This document shows, piece after piece, positions 54,255 through 64,000 of a stretch of 64,000 bases of DNA; within the stretch, counting starts at the first letter, position 1, and the number at the start of each line of letters is the position of its first letter. Position numbers and translations under genes: made by a program. Below the pieces are notes generated by a model, which searched no databases, was not told where the DNA came from, and was given only the letters and a program-made list of their open reading frames with translations. This DNA comes from Musa acuminata AAA Group (taxonomy: Eukaryota > Streptophyta > Magnoliopsida > Zingiberales > Musaceae): contig NC_088327.1 of NCBI RefSeq assembly GCF_036884655.1, positions 18,128,001 through 18,192,000 on the forward strand. Reading direction: 5' to 3'.

Positions 54255-54632
54255 CATATGAAAAAGCTCGAAATCATGTAGTAAAATATTAACTTTCGAG
54301 TCTTTGACTCTACTAGTTCCTTCATGCGTGATTTCAAGAGTGCGCCAAATATCGAAAGCCGTTTCGCACAAAGAAACCCGATTGAACTCATTTTTGTCCA
54401 AAGCGCAAAATAAGGCATTCATAGCCTTTGCGTTTAAAGAAAAATACTTCTTCTCCAAATCCGACCATTCGTTCGTCGGTTTAGAGGGAAGTTGAAAACC
54501 GTTTTCAACGATATTCCATAAATCCAGATTTAGAGAAATCAAGAAAACTCTCATTCGAGTTTTCCAATAAGTGTAGTCCAATCCGTTAAAGAACGGTGGA
54601 CGAAAGACCGAAAAGCCCTCTTCAAGAGCCAT
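54255..54632 (-). CDS. gag: Element F Gag, N-terminal part (frame intact)
   Basis: It starts MALEEGFSVFRPPFFNGLDY at 54632, 36 bp inside the primer site, and covers the Gag N-terminal domain (YWKTRMRVFLISLNLDLWNI, NAMNALFCALDKNEF region, FDIWRTLEITHEGTSRV). It is interrupted by element I after FELFHM and continues at 46109 in the same frame. No stop before the insertion point, so F coded for a full 336-residue Gag until I landed in it. Confidence 0.92.
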
Positions 54633-54668
54633 TTCTCTCGGGTGTAACTCCGAAATGAGAAATACCCC

Positions 54669-54680
54669 GCTCTGATACCA
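54669..54680 (-). promoter_or_regulatory. Primer-binding site of element F
   Basis: TGGTATCAGAGC on the minus strand, two bases from the 5' LTR. Confidence 0.94.
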
Positions 54681-54682
54681 AT

Positions 54683-57089
54683 TGTTAGGATCGAGAGCAC
54701 TAAGAGGGGGGGGGGTGAATTAGTGCAGCGGAAATCTTACAGCGATTAAAATCAAAAGCTGCGTTCGTTCAAAAACTATTATGATGCAAAAGCAAATTCT
54801 CAGTTTGTAACTAAGTGCAGTTTGCGTCTAAGCGCAGATTGCGTCTAAGCGCAATTTACGTCTAAACGCAGTTTGCGTCTAAACGCAGTTTTACGTCTAA
54901 ACGCAGTTTTACGTCTAAACGCAGTTTTACGTCTAAACGCAGTTTTACGTCTAAACACAGTTTTGCGTCTAAACGCAGAAACTGAACTTTGAAAATCTTT
55001 TTGTGAATGTGCAAAAAGCAGTTCGCAGTTATGAATGGAATCAAAGCGTAAGCGTAAACTGCGATGTAAAGATTGTACGAAAACACCGATTTACGTCTCA
55101 ATGCAGATTCGGAAAGATCTGAACTTAGAGAATCGTTCGTAAAAGCGCAGAGAGCAGTAGCTATGTAGGAGGTTTGCAGTAATGATAAAATGCTCAAAAA
55201 TAAACACAAACCAGAGATTTAGAGTGGTTCGGTCAGTCTTGACCTACTCCACTTTTGGCTTCCTCCACCGATGAGGTTGCCGACGTCAACTAGATGCCTT
55301 CCTTCAATGGGCGAAGGCCAACTGCCCTTTTACAGTTTCTCTCCTTTTGACAGGCTCAGGAGACAACCTTTACAGATCCTTTCTCTCCTCTCTTTACAAC
55401 TCAAAACTTGAAGAACAGAAGGAGGAGAACTTTAGGACTTTACACAAATTTGAGCTCTTAGAATCACTGAAAAGATCAAGAATTCGGTGTGGATCTGTAT
55501 CTCTTCAGTGCTGAATTGGTGGGGTATTTATAGGCCCCAACCCAATTCAAACTTCGAGCTCAAAACGATCAAATCGATCAAATCCCAGAATTCTGGGATC
55601 AGGCGGTTGCACCTCTTGACTGGAGAGGTGGCACCGCCTGGCAGAGCTCGAGGACTGAGCTCAGGCGATTGCCTCTCTCTGCCAGAGCTCGAAGACTGAG
55701 CTCGATGGTCGCATCACCTGGCAGAGCTCGAAGACTGAGCTTGGTGGTTGCATCACCTGGCAGAGCTCGAAACTGAGCTTGGTGGTTGCATCACCTGGCA
55801 GAGCTCCAAACTGAGCTCAGGCTGATGCACCTCTCTGCCAGAGCTCGAAGACTGAGCTTGGTGATTGCATCACCTGGCAGTGCTCGAGACTGAGCTCAGG
55901 CTGATGCACCTCTCTGCCAGAGCTCGAAGACTGAGCTCGGTGGTTGCATCGCCTGGCAGAGCTCGAAACTTGAGCTCTGGCGGTGCTACCTCTTGGCAGA
56001 GGAGGTTGCACCGCCCAGTCTAGCTCGAAGACTGAGCTCTGGGCGGTTGCACCTCTCGGCTGGAGCGGTTGCACCTCCCAGCCTCACAGCCCAGGCGGTT
56101 GCACCTCCTGGCTGGGGCGGTTGCACCTCCCAACCCCACAGCCCAGGCGGTTGCACCTCCTGGCTGGGGCGGTTGCACCTCCCAACCTCACAGCCCTGGG
56201 CGGTGCTACCTCCAACCCTGGCGGTGGCACCTCTTCACTATTCCAGCTCACTTGGTTTGGCTCCAAACTTGGTCCAAACCAGTCCGAACTTGGGCCTAAT
56301 TGGCCCCTACTTGGGTTATAGGATTAACACCTAATCCTAACCCTAATTAACGTGCTAACTATGAATTTAAAGACATTTTCTAAGCTATTACAAAGTCCGC
56401 AAGTCAAGACTTCTTCTAGCGAGCTTCCGGCAAACTTCCGGCGGTCTTCCGATGAACTCTCGGAAACCATTCTGCGGACTCCCGGCAAGCTCCTAGACTT
56501 CACGATTTGTTCTTAGCGAGTTCCAACGAGCTTCTTCGGCAAGCTCCGATCTTTCTCGGCGAGCTCCGCGAACTCCCAACGAATCTTCGGACTTCCGTCG
56601 AACTCTCGAACTCGCAACAAATCCTTCGCGCTTGACTCCGACACTTTGTTTCGCTTTATGTCTTCATCGTTATCATAGTTAATCCTGCACAATTAAAACA
56701 AAACTTCGATCGAGACAATTAATACTAAGCATTAATCATGTTGTCCGACATGTCATTGGTCCCTCGACGCTTCGTCCGATTCTTCGGCACATCGTCCTTT
56801 CCTGCAGCCTATTGCCCAATCGGCCAGTTGACTCCGCAACTCCGATATCCTTGGCACAATACCCGCTCTTCTTGGCCCGATGCCCGAGTCCACGACCCGA
56901 AGCCTTCTGTCGATACGTCGACCGATCCACCGGCCCGACGTCCAATCTTCTGACATGTTCCTCCGGCACAACATGATGTTCTTGCTTTAATTGTCTCATC
57001 CTGATCAAAGCATCCTGCGTCACTCAAAACGCAGATTAAATCATAAACATATATCAAGTAGTTTCATCATCAAAATACGAGATTCAACA
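54683..57089 (-). repeat. 5' LTR of element F
   Basis: 2407 bp, constant offset of 14224 from the 3' LTR and no difference seen. TATA box on the minus strand near 55523-55531; arrays as described for the partner LTR. Confidence 0.95.
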
Positions 57090-57301
57090 AAAAATTCTTA
57101 AAATAAAAATCAAAGAACAAAAATGAACCTAAAAAAAAGAAGCTACAAAAGAAGAAGAAAACACTCAAGGTGGCTTGGGACAAATCAAGTTCATTCGAAG
57201 ATGAAGAACAAACCAACAAAGGCGAGATGACAAACTACTCCTTAATGGCTTTTGACAATGAGATAATCAAAACCCCTTTGCTTTATTTTAAAATTACTTG
57301 A
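57090..57301 (+). pseudogene. gag: Element E gag, 3' part
   Basis: Continues from 40458 beyond F: a lysine-rich segment, then WDKSSSFEDEEQTNKGEMTN and the family ending before TGA at 57299-57301. A frameshift and stops occur near the start. No zinc-knuckle sequence. Confidence 0.82.
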
Positions 57302-59291
57302 TGCTTTTCATGAGTTATTTTGAATTAGTTAGTAAAAAATTAAAATAAAAAATATTGGGATCATGCTAGTAATTTTGAAAATGATAATAACTATTGCATG
57401 TTTTATGAAAATATAATAAAATGTTAGATATAAATCTAATGCTTATACACCAAATAAGATTAATCTTAGGTATGCTCTTAAGAAGCAATAATATGTATTT
57501 TGATGATTTCCGTATAGCTTTTTGATTTTGATTAAAGATGCCTTATAGAACCATGCATGATGATTTAATAATGTATAATGATTATACTTAATGAGTTTAT
57601 AGTTTAAAATTATGTATGATAATTCTTGTGATTTATGGATTATCGATCTTTGCCACAATGAAAGTTCTTTTTTGGTTTTAAATGTTAATGCATGTTTTTA
57701 TTTGGCATAAAAATTTAGGTATGCTTAAATGAAATCAATTACAAAATATTGGAACTAAAAGAACTTGAGCTATCTTTAATCTTATAGGAATCTATCTATG
57801 TTGCTTTCATTCAATTTTCTTAAAAGTGATTTTGATGATGATTTTGGATTCATTTTCATATTATTTGTTTTAATAATGAGATGATACATCCAATTGAATA
57901 ATTTATCGATGTTTGTGACTTGAGATGTATTTTATATGAAATATTTTTTCTTGATTCACATATGATATACTTATCTAAGAGAAGATTTATCCAAATGAAT
58001 CTTGATTCTTCACATTAATAATTTGAGATTTACTAAAACGGAGATTTGTCAAGATAAATCCATCATGTCATGATTTTTAAATGATTCCATTGTAATTATG
58101 ATTTGTATATCTCAAAATATAATTGAATCATCGATGAAAAAAGGAGAGATTAATGAATCTATCTATATCTTTTTTATGAATCTCTTGGAAATAATTTTGA
58201 TTTGACAATTTGAATTTGAATGAGCTTGATCTTGATTTTTCGAGATTTATAACTTGAGATTTCTTATGCATGAATTAAGATATTATGTCATTTGATCTCC
58301 TATGTTTCTTTTTGTTATTTATAAAAGAAGAGATTTGTTGAAATAAATCATGTCTTGTGTCATTCATGATTTGATATTAATATCTTTCATGTCATGATTT
58401 ATTATTGATATTCCTTTGTATTTATAAATTATATATCTCATCACCAAATTAATTTTTTGTGATGACTTGAACATTTACACCATTATGTTCTTCCCTTCTT
58501 CTTTCTTGTTTACAATAATAAAATGGGGAAAGAAAATAACTAGCATCTCAAGAGAACCAAATTTTCTAGCTTGAATGATAAACTTAGACATGTTAGATCT
58601 CCCAAATGCATAAATTCTTCTTATACATTTTTTGGATCATGATCTTGATTATTTGATTTGTAGGCTTGAATCTTCTTTTTGAATCAAGATCATTTCCCTA
58701 TCATTCCTTCTATATACAAAAGAAGATATATGTCAAAAATCATGACTTGATCTTTCATTTTTTATGATTAGACTAATGATTGGAATATTGATATAAATTT
58801 GTTATTTATCTTTTTCATGTTTTGAAAATTATTATAAAAGAAAAAAGAATTATAAAATTATAATTTTCTCTTCTTTAGCTTGCATGATGCTATATGCAAG
58901 AAGATGCTAAAACTTGTTAGCTTGCACATTACAAATGGAGTAAAATTGCTAGCTTGCACTTCTCAAAAGAGAAGAAAGAACTCACTAGCTTACATGTTCC
59001 AATGTAATAAATTTTTTTGCTAAATTGCTAATCTTTCAATGTTGCACTTCTCCTTTTGGTTGATGACAAAGGGGAAGAAGTCATGATGACAATCATGCAT
59101 GGGATGATGTACTTGGATATTTTGATTATGCATGAGTTTATGTTGCATGCAATGATATGATTAATTGGGTCTTTTAATATTCATGATATATGCAATGGTG
59201 AAATACTTATAATTTTTTTAATTCAAAGATTCTATCAATACGACATATTGATACAGAGAGTGTAGTTTAAACTTTGTCATCAATTGGTTAT
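57302..59291 (+). other. Element E 3' untranslated region
   Basis: About 2 kb, AT-rich, no ORF. Nearly the same sequence as element J 61775-63808, with scattered substitutions and small indels. A purine/hairpin motif lies at 59048-59079. Confidence 0.8.
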
Positions 59292-59312
59292 CATCATAAA
59301 AAAGGGGGAGAT
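59292..59312 (+). promoter_or_regulatory. Polypurine tract of element E
   Basis: CATAAAAAAGGGGGAGAT abutting the 3' LTR. Confidence 0.9.
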
Positions 59313-60686
59313 TGTTGAATCTCATATTTTGATGATGAAATCAATTGATGTGTTAGTCATCTAATCTGTGTTTTGAGTGATCCAGGAATAGCTTCGATCA
59401 GGAGAGGTAAATTGATTAAAGTAGGAGGAATCGAATGTTGGGCCGGAGTGGAACATGTCAAAAGATTAGACGTCAAGTTGGAGGATCAGTCGACATGTCA
59501 GAAGAAGGCTTCATGCAACGAGTTTGGACATCGAGCCTAGAAGAGTGGACATTACACCAAGAAGATCGGAGTTGCGGAGTTCAACATGCCTATTGGGCAA
59601 AAGGCCACAAAAGAGGACGATGCGCCGAAGGATTGAATTAAGCGCCGATGAACCAATGACATATTGGACAACATAGGATTCACTTGTAATCGATTATGTC
59701 TAGAGTTAGTTTAGAGTCTAATTGAGTCGGTTTAGAATGTAATTAGGCTAACTCAATTAGGGAATCAATTGGACCTGAATCAATGCTGAATAGGATTTGT
59801 TGTTATCTCATTCAGTGTATTGTAGTAGGGTCTGGCGGTGGTACCGCCCAGACATAATCTTCAATATTGTGTCAGGTGATGGTACCGCCAGACTGGGCGG
59901 TAGTACCTCCCAAACACAGTCTTCAAGACTGTGTCAAGCGGTGGCACCGCCAGACTAGGTAGTGGTACCACCCAAATATATTCTCTCAAATTGTGTCAGG
60001 CGGTAGTACCACTAGACTGAGCGTTGGTACCACCTAGTGTTAGTGCTACAAGCGGTGGTACCACCCAACACAAGTGGTGGTACCGTCAGTACCCGGGAAA
60101 CCTAGGACGAGACTTTTTTTTGCTCCAATTTTGAAGTCATTTGGGGTCTATAAATACCCCAGCTATTCCTACATAGAGAAGCAAGACTTGAGCATGAAAT
60201 TGAGCTAAAAAAGGGGGAAAAATACTTGAGAAAAAATTAGGAAACTCTCTTAGGATTTAGGATCACTTCTTCCTAGTATTTAGAAGTTTGTCTAAAGGGA
60301 GAAGTGAGGTATAAGAAAGAGAGGCTTGTAAGGGTTGTCTCCTAAACTTGTGAAAAGGAGAAAGTGTGTAAATGGGTAGTTGATCTTTGCCCATTGAAGG
60401 AAGATCGTTAGTGGATGTCGGTGGCCTCGACGGAAGAGGAATCATGAGTGGATGTAGGTCACGATGACCCAACTACTATAAAACTCGGTTTGCATTTACT
60501 CCTTGTAATTTAACTTTACTCTAAACTGTCTTACTTGCTTTACTTTCTCATTACACTCTTACGAACGCTTTCAAGTTTTATATTATTCTGAAATGGGTTT
60601 AATCGAAACGAAGATTTTTGAACCGACGATGTTTTTACTTGCTGCACTAATTCACCCCCCCTCTTAGTGCCGACTCGTTCCTAGCA
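59313..60686 (+). repeat. 3' LTR of element E
   Basis: 1374 bp, TGTTGAATCTCATATTTTGA to GTTCCTAGCA (last CTAACA mutated). Palindromes at 59830-60095, TATAAATA near 60150. Confidence 0.9.
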
Positions 60687-60902
60687 GAATTTGCACTAGT
60701 ATTTTGATTATAGACTATAATATTTCTCATCTCCTTAATAGCTTAAATGAAATAAAAAAATTTACATATCAAATCAATATTTCTTAATAGATTTTTTAAA
60801 AAAGATATATATGTCCAATAACTCATAAATTTTATTATTTATGGACAATAAGACAAGTTATATACGTTAAATAGGACTTTTTATGAGCTTAAAAATATAA
60901 TT
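60687..60902 (+). pseudogene. Degenerate copia RT, continuation of the element at 36830-38302
   Basis: After the E duplication the RT goes on: FALVF, then IIFLISLIA.MK and IKSIFLNRFFKK in place of the usual [14 protein letters not shown], and TFYELKN for ALYGLKQ. It is full of stops. It ends where element J sequence begins. Confidence 0.65.
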
Positions 60903-61774
60903 TTTCTTGCTTTCTTTGGATTTAAATTTATGAAATATTCTTAAAAATGGATTTCAAAAGTCTTCTCTTCCAATGAACAATTGGAACGAGGGAGAATAAG
61001 ACTTTCTCTTTAAATGTCAAAGCTATGAATGTCTTGTTTTGCGCCTTAGATAAAAATGAGTTCAATCGAGTGTCTATTTGTGAAATCACTTTTGATATTT
61101 GGCATACTCTTGAAACCACACACGAAGGCACGATTAGAGTAAAATATTCTAAAGTAAATCTTTTGATGCATGATTTTGAGTTATTTCGAATGAACCCAAG
61201 TGAAACTATTGTTGACATATACACTCGTTTTACGGATGTTGTCAATAGTTTAAAAGCTCTTGACAAATATTTTTTGAATTTTGAGCTTACTAACAAGATA
61301 TTAAGTTCACTTCCAAAAAGTTAGGATCCTAAAATAACGACAATACAAGAATCCCAAGACCTAAACAACCTTGCTCTTGAAGAACTTATCGGATCATTAA
61401 TAACTTATAAAATGACATGCAAGGCACATGATCAACTAAATGAACATGAGAATAATCTTCAAAAGAACAGGAAGGATTTGACACTTCGAACAATATAATA
61501 AAACTTGAGTGATGACTCAAGTGATGATGATGATGACCTTGAACTCCTCACAATAAAGCTTAAAAAATCCTTAAAACAAGAATCAAAGAACAAAAATGAA
61601 CCTAAAAAGAAGAAGCTACAAAAGAAGAAGAAAACACTCAAGGTGGCTTGGGACAAATCAAGTTCATCCGAATATGAAGAACAAACCAACAAAGGCAAGG
61701 TGGCAAACTACGCCTTAACGGCTTTTGACAACGAGGTACCCAAAACCTCTTTTCTTTTTTTTGAAATTACTTGA
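60903..61774 (+). pseudogene. gag: Element J gag
   Basis: It begins at FLAFFGFKFMKY-type sequence aligned with E 39791. It has TAA at about 60997-60999, an open stretch of 99 codons (61025-61324), a TAG in KSWDPK (61322-61324) and a TAA near 61497-61501. A final open stretch of 89 codons (61505-61774) carries the lysine-rich region, LKVAWDKSSSSEYEEQTNKG and the ending FFEIT. No zinc knuckle. Confidence 0.87.
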
Positions 61775-63808
61775 TACTTTTCATGAGTTATTTTTAATTA
61801 GTTAGTAAAAAATTAAAATAAAAAAATATTTGGATCATGCTGGTAATTTTAAAAATGATAATAACTATTGCATGTTTTATGAAAATACAACAAAATGTTA
61901 GATATAAATCTAATGCTTATACACCAAATAAGATTAATCTTAGGTATGCTCTTAAGAAGCAATAATATGTATTTTTATGATTTCCATATAGCTTTTTGAT
62001 TTTGATTAAAGATGCCTTATGAAACCATGCTTGATTATTTAATAATGCATAATGATCATGCTTAATGAGTTTATATTTTAAAATTATGCATGATATTTCT
62101 TGTGATTTATGGATTATCGATCTTTGCCATAATGAAAGTTCTTTTTTGGTTTTAAACATTGATGCATGTTTTTATTTGGCATAAAAATTTAGGTATGCTT
62201 AAATGAAATCAATTACAAAATATTGGAACTAAAAGAACTTGAGCTATCTTTAATCTTATAGGAATCTATCTATGTTGCTTTCATTGAATTTTCTTAAAAG
62301 TGATTTTGATGATGATTTTGGATTCATTTTTATATGATTTGTTTTAATAATAAGATGATATATCCAATCGAGTAATTTATCGATGTTTGTGACTTGAGAT
62401 GTATTTTATATGAAATATTTTTTCTTGATTCACATATGATATACTTATCTAAGAGAAGATTTATTCAAATGAATCTTGATTCTTCACATAAATAATTTGA
62501 GATTTATTTGAATCAAGATATCTTATTTGTTCTCTTATGTTTCTATTCGTTATTTACTAAAACGGAGATTTGTCAAGTAGAATCCTTTTTTATGTCATGA
62601 TTTTTATATGACTCCTTTGTAATTATGATTTGTTTATCTTAAAATATAATTGAATCATTGATGAAAAAAAGGAGAGATTAATGAATCTATCTATATCTTT
62701 TTTATGAATCTCTTGAAAATAATTTTGATTTGACAATTTGAATTTGAATGAGCTTGATCTTGATTTTTCGAGATTTATAACTTGAGATTTCTTATGCATG
62801 AATTAAGATATTATGTCATTTGATCTCCTATATTTCTTTTTGTTATTTATAAAAGAAAAGATTTGTTGAAATAAATCATGTCTTGTGTCATTCATGATTT
62901 GATATTAATATCTTTCATGTCATGATTTATTATTGATATTCCTTTGTATTTATAAATTATATATCTCATCACCAAATTAATTTTTTGAAATGACTTGAAC
63001 ATTTACACCATTATGTTCTTCCCTTCTTCTTTCTTGTTTACAATGATAAAATGGGGAAAGAAAATAACTAGCATTTCAAGAGAACCAAATTTGCTAGCTT
63101 GAATGATAAATTTAGACATGTTAGATCTCCCAAATGCATAAATTCTTCTTATACATTTTTTGGATCATGATCTTGATTTTTTGATTTGTAGACTTGAAAC
63201 TTCTTTTTGAATCAAGATCATTTCCCTATCATTCCTTCTATATACAAAAGAAGATATATGCCAAAAATCATGACTTGATCTTTCATTTTTTATGATTAGA
63301 CTAATGATTGGAATATTGATATAAATTTGTTATTTATCTTTGTCATGTTTTGAAAATTATTATAAAAGAAAAAAGAATTACAAAATTATAATTTTCTCTT
63401 CTTTAGCTTGCATGATGATATATGCAAGAAGATGCTAAAACTTGTTAGCTTGCACATTACAAATGGAGTAAAAATTGCTAGCTTGCACTTCGCAAAAGAG
63501 AAGAACTCACTAGCTTACATGTTCCAAAGTGATAAATTTTTTTGTTAAATTGCTAATCTTTCAATGTTGCACTTCTCCTTTTTATTGATGACAAAAGGGG
63601 AGACAATCATGCTTGGGACGATGTACTTGGATATTTTGATGATACATGAGTTTATGTTACATGCAATGATATGATTAATTGGGTCTTTTAATATTAATGA
63701 TATATGCAATGGTGAAATACTTATAATTTTTTTAAATCAAAGATTCTATCAATACGACATATTGATATAGAGAGTTTAGTTTAAACTCCGCATCAATTGG
63801 TTATCATC
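61775..63808 (+). other. Element J 3' untranslated region
   Basis: About 2 kb, AT-rich and without an ORF, colinear with E 57302-59291. Purine/hairpin motif at 63571-63603. Confidence 0.8.
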
Positions 63809-63825
63809 TTCAAAATGGGGGAGAT
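63809..63825 (+). promoter_or_regulatory. Polypurine tract of element J
   Basis: TTCAAAATGGGGGAGAT, one A changed to T, abutting the LTR. Confidence 0.88.
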
Positions 63826-64000
63826 TGTTGAATCTCAGATTTTGATGATGAAATCAATTGATGTGTTATTCATCTAATCTATGTTTTGAGTGATGCAGGA
63901 ATAGCTTCGATTAGGTGAGGCAAATTGATTAAAGTAGGAGTAATCGAACGTTGGGCCGGAGTGGAACATGTCAGAAGATTAGACGTCAAGTTGGAGGATC
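63826..64000 (+). repeat. 3' LTR of element J, partial
   Basis: It opens TGTTGAATCTCAGATTTTGA, is closely similar to the E 3' LTR from 59313, and runs off the window. Confidence 0.9.

Larger units (their letters stand above)
40459..57089 (-). mobile_element. Element F: recent gag-only Sirevirus containing I
   Basis: On the minus strand it reads 5' LTR (57089-54683), primer site, gag (54632-54255 then 46109-45477), 2.6 kb untranslated DNA, polypurine tract, 3' LTR (42865-40459). Duplication AAAAA at 40454-40458 and 57090-57094. The two LTRs have the same length (2407 bp) and I saw no difference between them. Without I and its duplicated bases F is about 8.5 kb. Gag is uninterrupted by stops and there is no pol. 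Confidence 0.94.
38303..60686 (+). mobile_element. Element E: gag-only Sirevirus containing F and I
   Basis: Parts: 5' LTR (38303-39645), primer site, gag (39696-40458 and 57090-57301), untranslated DNA, polypurine tract, 3' LTR (59313-60686). Flanks GTATT (38298-38302) and GAATT (60687-60691) form a duplication with one mismatch. Removing E joins the copia RT fragments in frame sense (EEVF to ALV). Element F is inserted in gag with an AAAAA duplication. Confidence 0.92.
60903..64000 (+). mobile_element. Element J: gag-only Sirevirus, 5'-truncated
   Basis: It begins about 100 bp inside gag, directly against the copia RT remnant; its 5' LTR, primer site and gag start are missing. It continues with gag (to 61774), untranslated DNA, polypurine tract and the start of its 3' LTR (63826 onwards). 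It is closely related to E along its whole length and shares E's nonsense codons. Confidence 0.88.

Noticed and set aside
1..64000. tRNA or rRNA genes
   Set aside because: No cloverleaf with box A/box B or rRNA core seen; tRNA-like matches are only the 12-base primer-binding sites.

Overview
The window is nuclear DNA of a flowering plant, very likely a monocot. It is a repeat-dense block built almost entirely of nested Ty1/copia LTR retrotransposons of the Sirevirus (SIRE/Maximus) type. The style of the LTRs reminds me of Zingiberales such as banana, but that is only an impression. The evidence for Sirevirus is an initiator-Met-tRNA primer site (TGGTATCAGAGC), LTRs opening TGTTGAATCT and closing CTAACA, several AGGGGGAG tracts before the 3' LTR, palindrome arrays upstream of the LTR TATA box, and a gag-PR-IN-RT-RNaseH order.

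I use letters for the elements. A (1-2354, +) is the 3' end of a gag-pol copy sitting in the 3' LTR of B. B (2355-16852, -) is a gag-only element whose gag is split by C. C (4161-14898, -) is a decayed full-length element with gag, pol and an extra ORF in the envelope position; a solo LTR, K (4940-6227), lies in its 3' LTR. D (16964-25108, -) has gag and the same extra ORF but has lost pol; it lies in an unidentified repeat, X. G (25556-31256, +) is gag-only, followed by a broken LTR, H (31257-32216).

From 32217 to about 36820 there is an island of low-copy DNA. It holds a broken SAUR-like gene (32366-32601), a fragment of another LTR element, and the only convincing host gene, a single-exon OVATE-family protein gene (33861-34436, -). 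Next is a heavily mutated copia element of a different lineage (about 36830-38302, resuming at 60687-60902). It is split by gag-only element E (38303-60686, +). E contains F (40459-57089, -, gag-only, identical-looking LTRs), and F contains I (46115-54254, +, an intact autonomous-looking copy with identical-looking LTRs). J (60903 to the window end, +) is a 5'-truncated gag-only copy closely related to E.

Three structural classes of one Sirevirus lineage therefore coexist: gag-pol (A, I), gag-pol plus extra ORF (C; D as a pol-less derivative), and gag-only with a Gag that has lost its zinc knuckle (B, E, F, G, J). I could supply protease, integrase and reverse transcriptase in trans to the gag-only class. 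The most interesting points are a gag/pol UAG kept at the same codon in three diverged elements, the extra ORF with its own LTR-like promoter module and a candidate short intron, and the apparently recent mobility of a gag-only family without a zinc knuckle.
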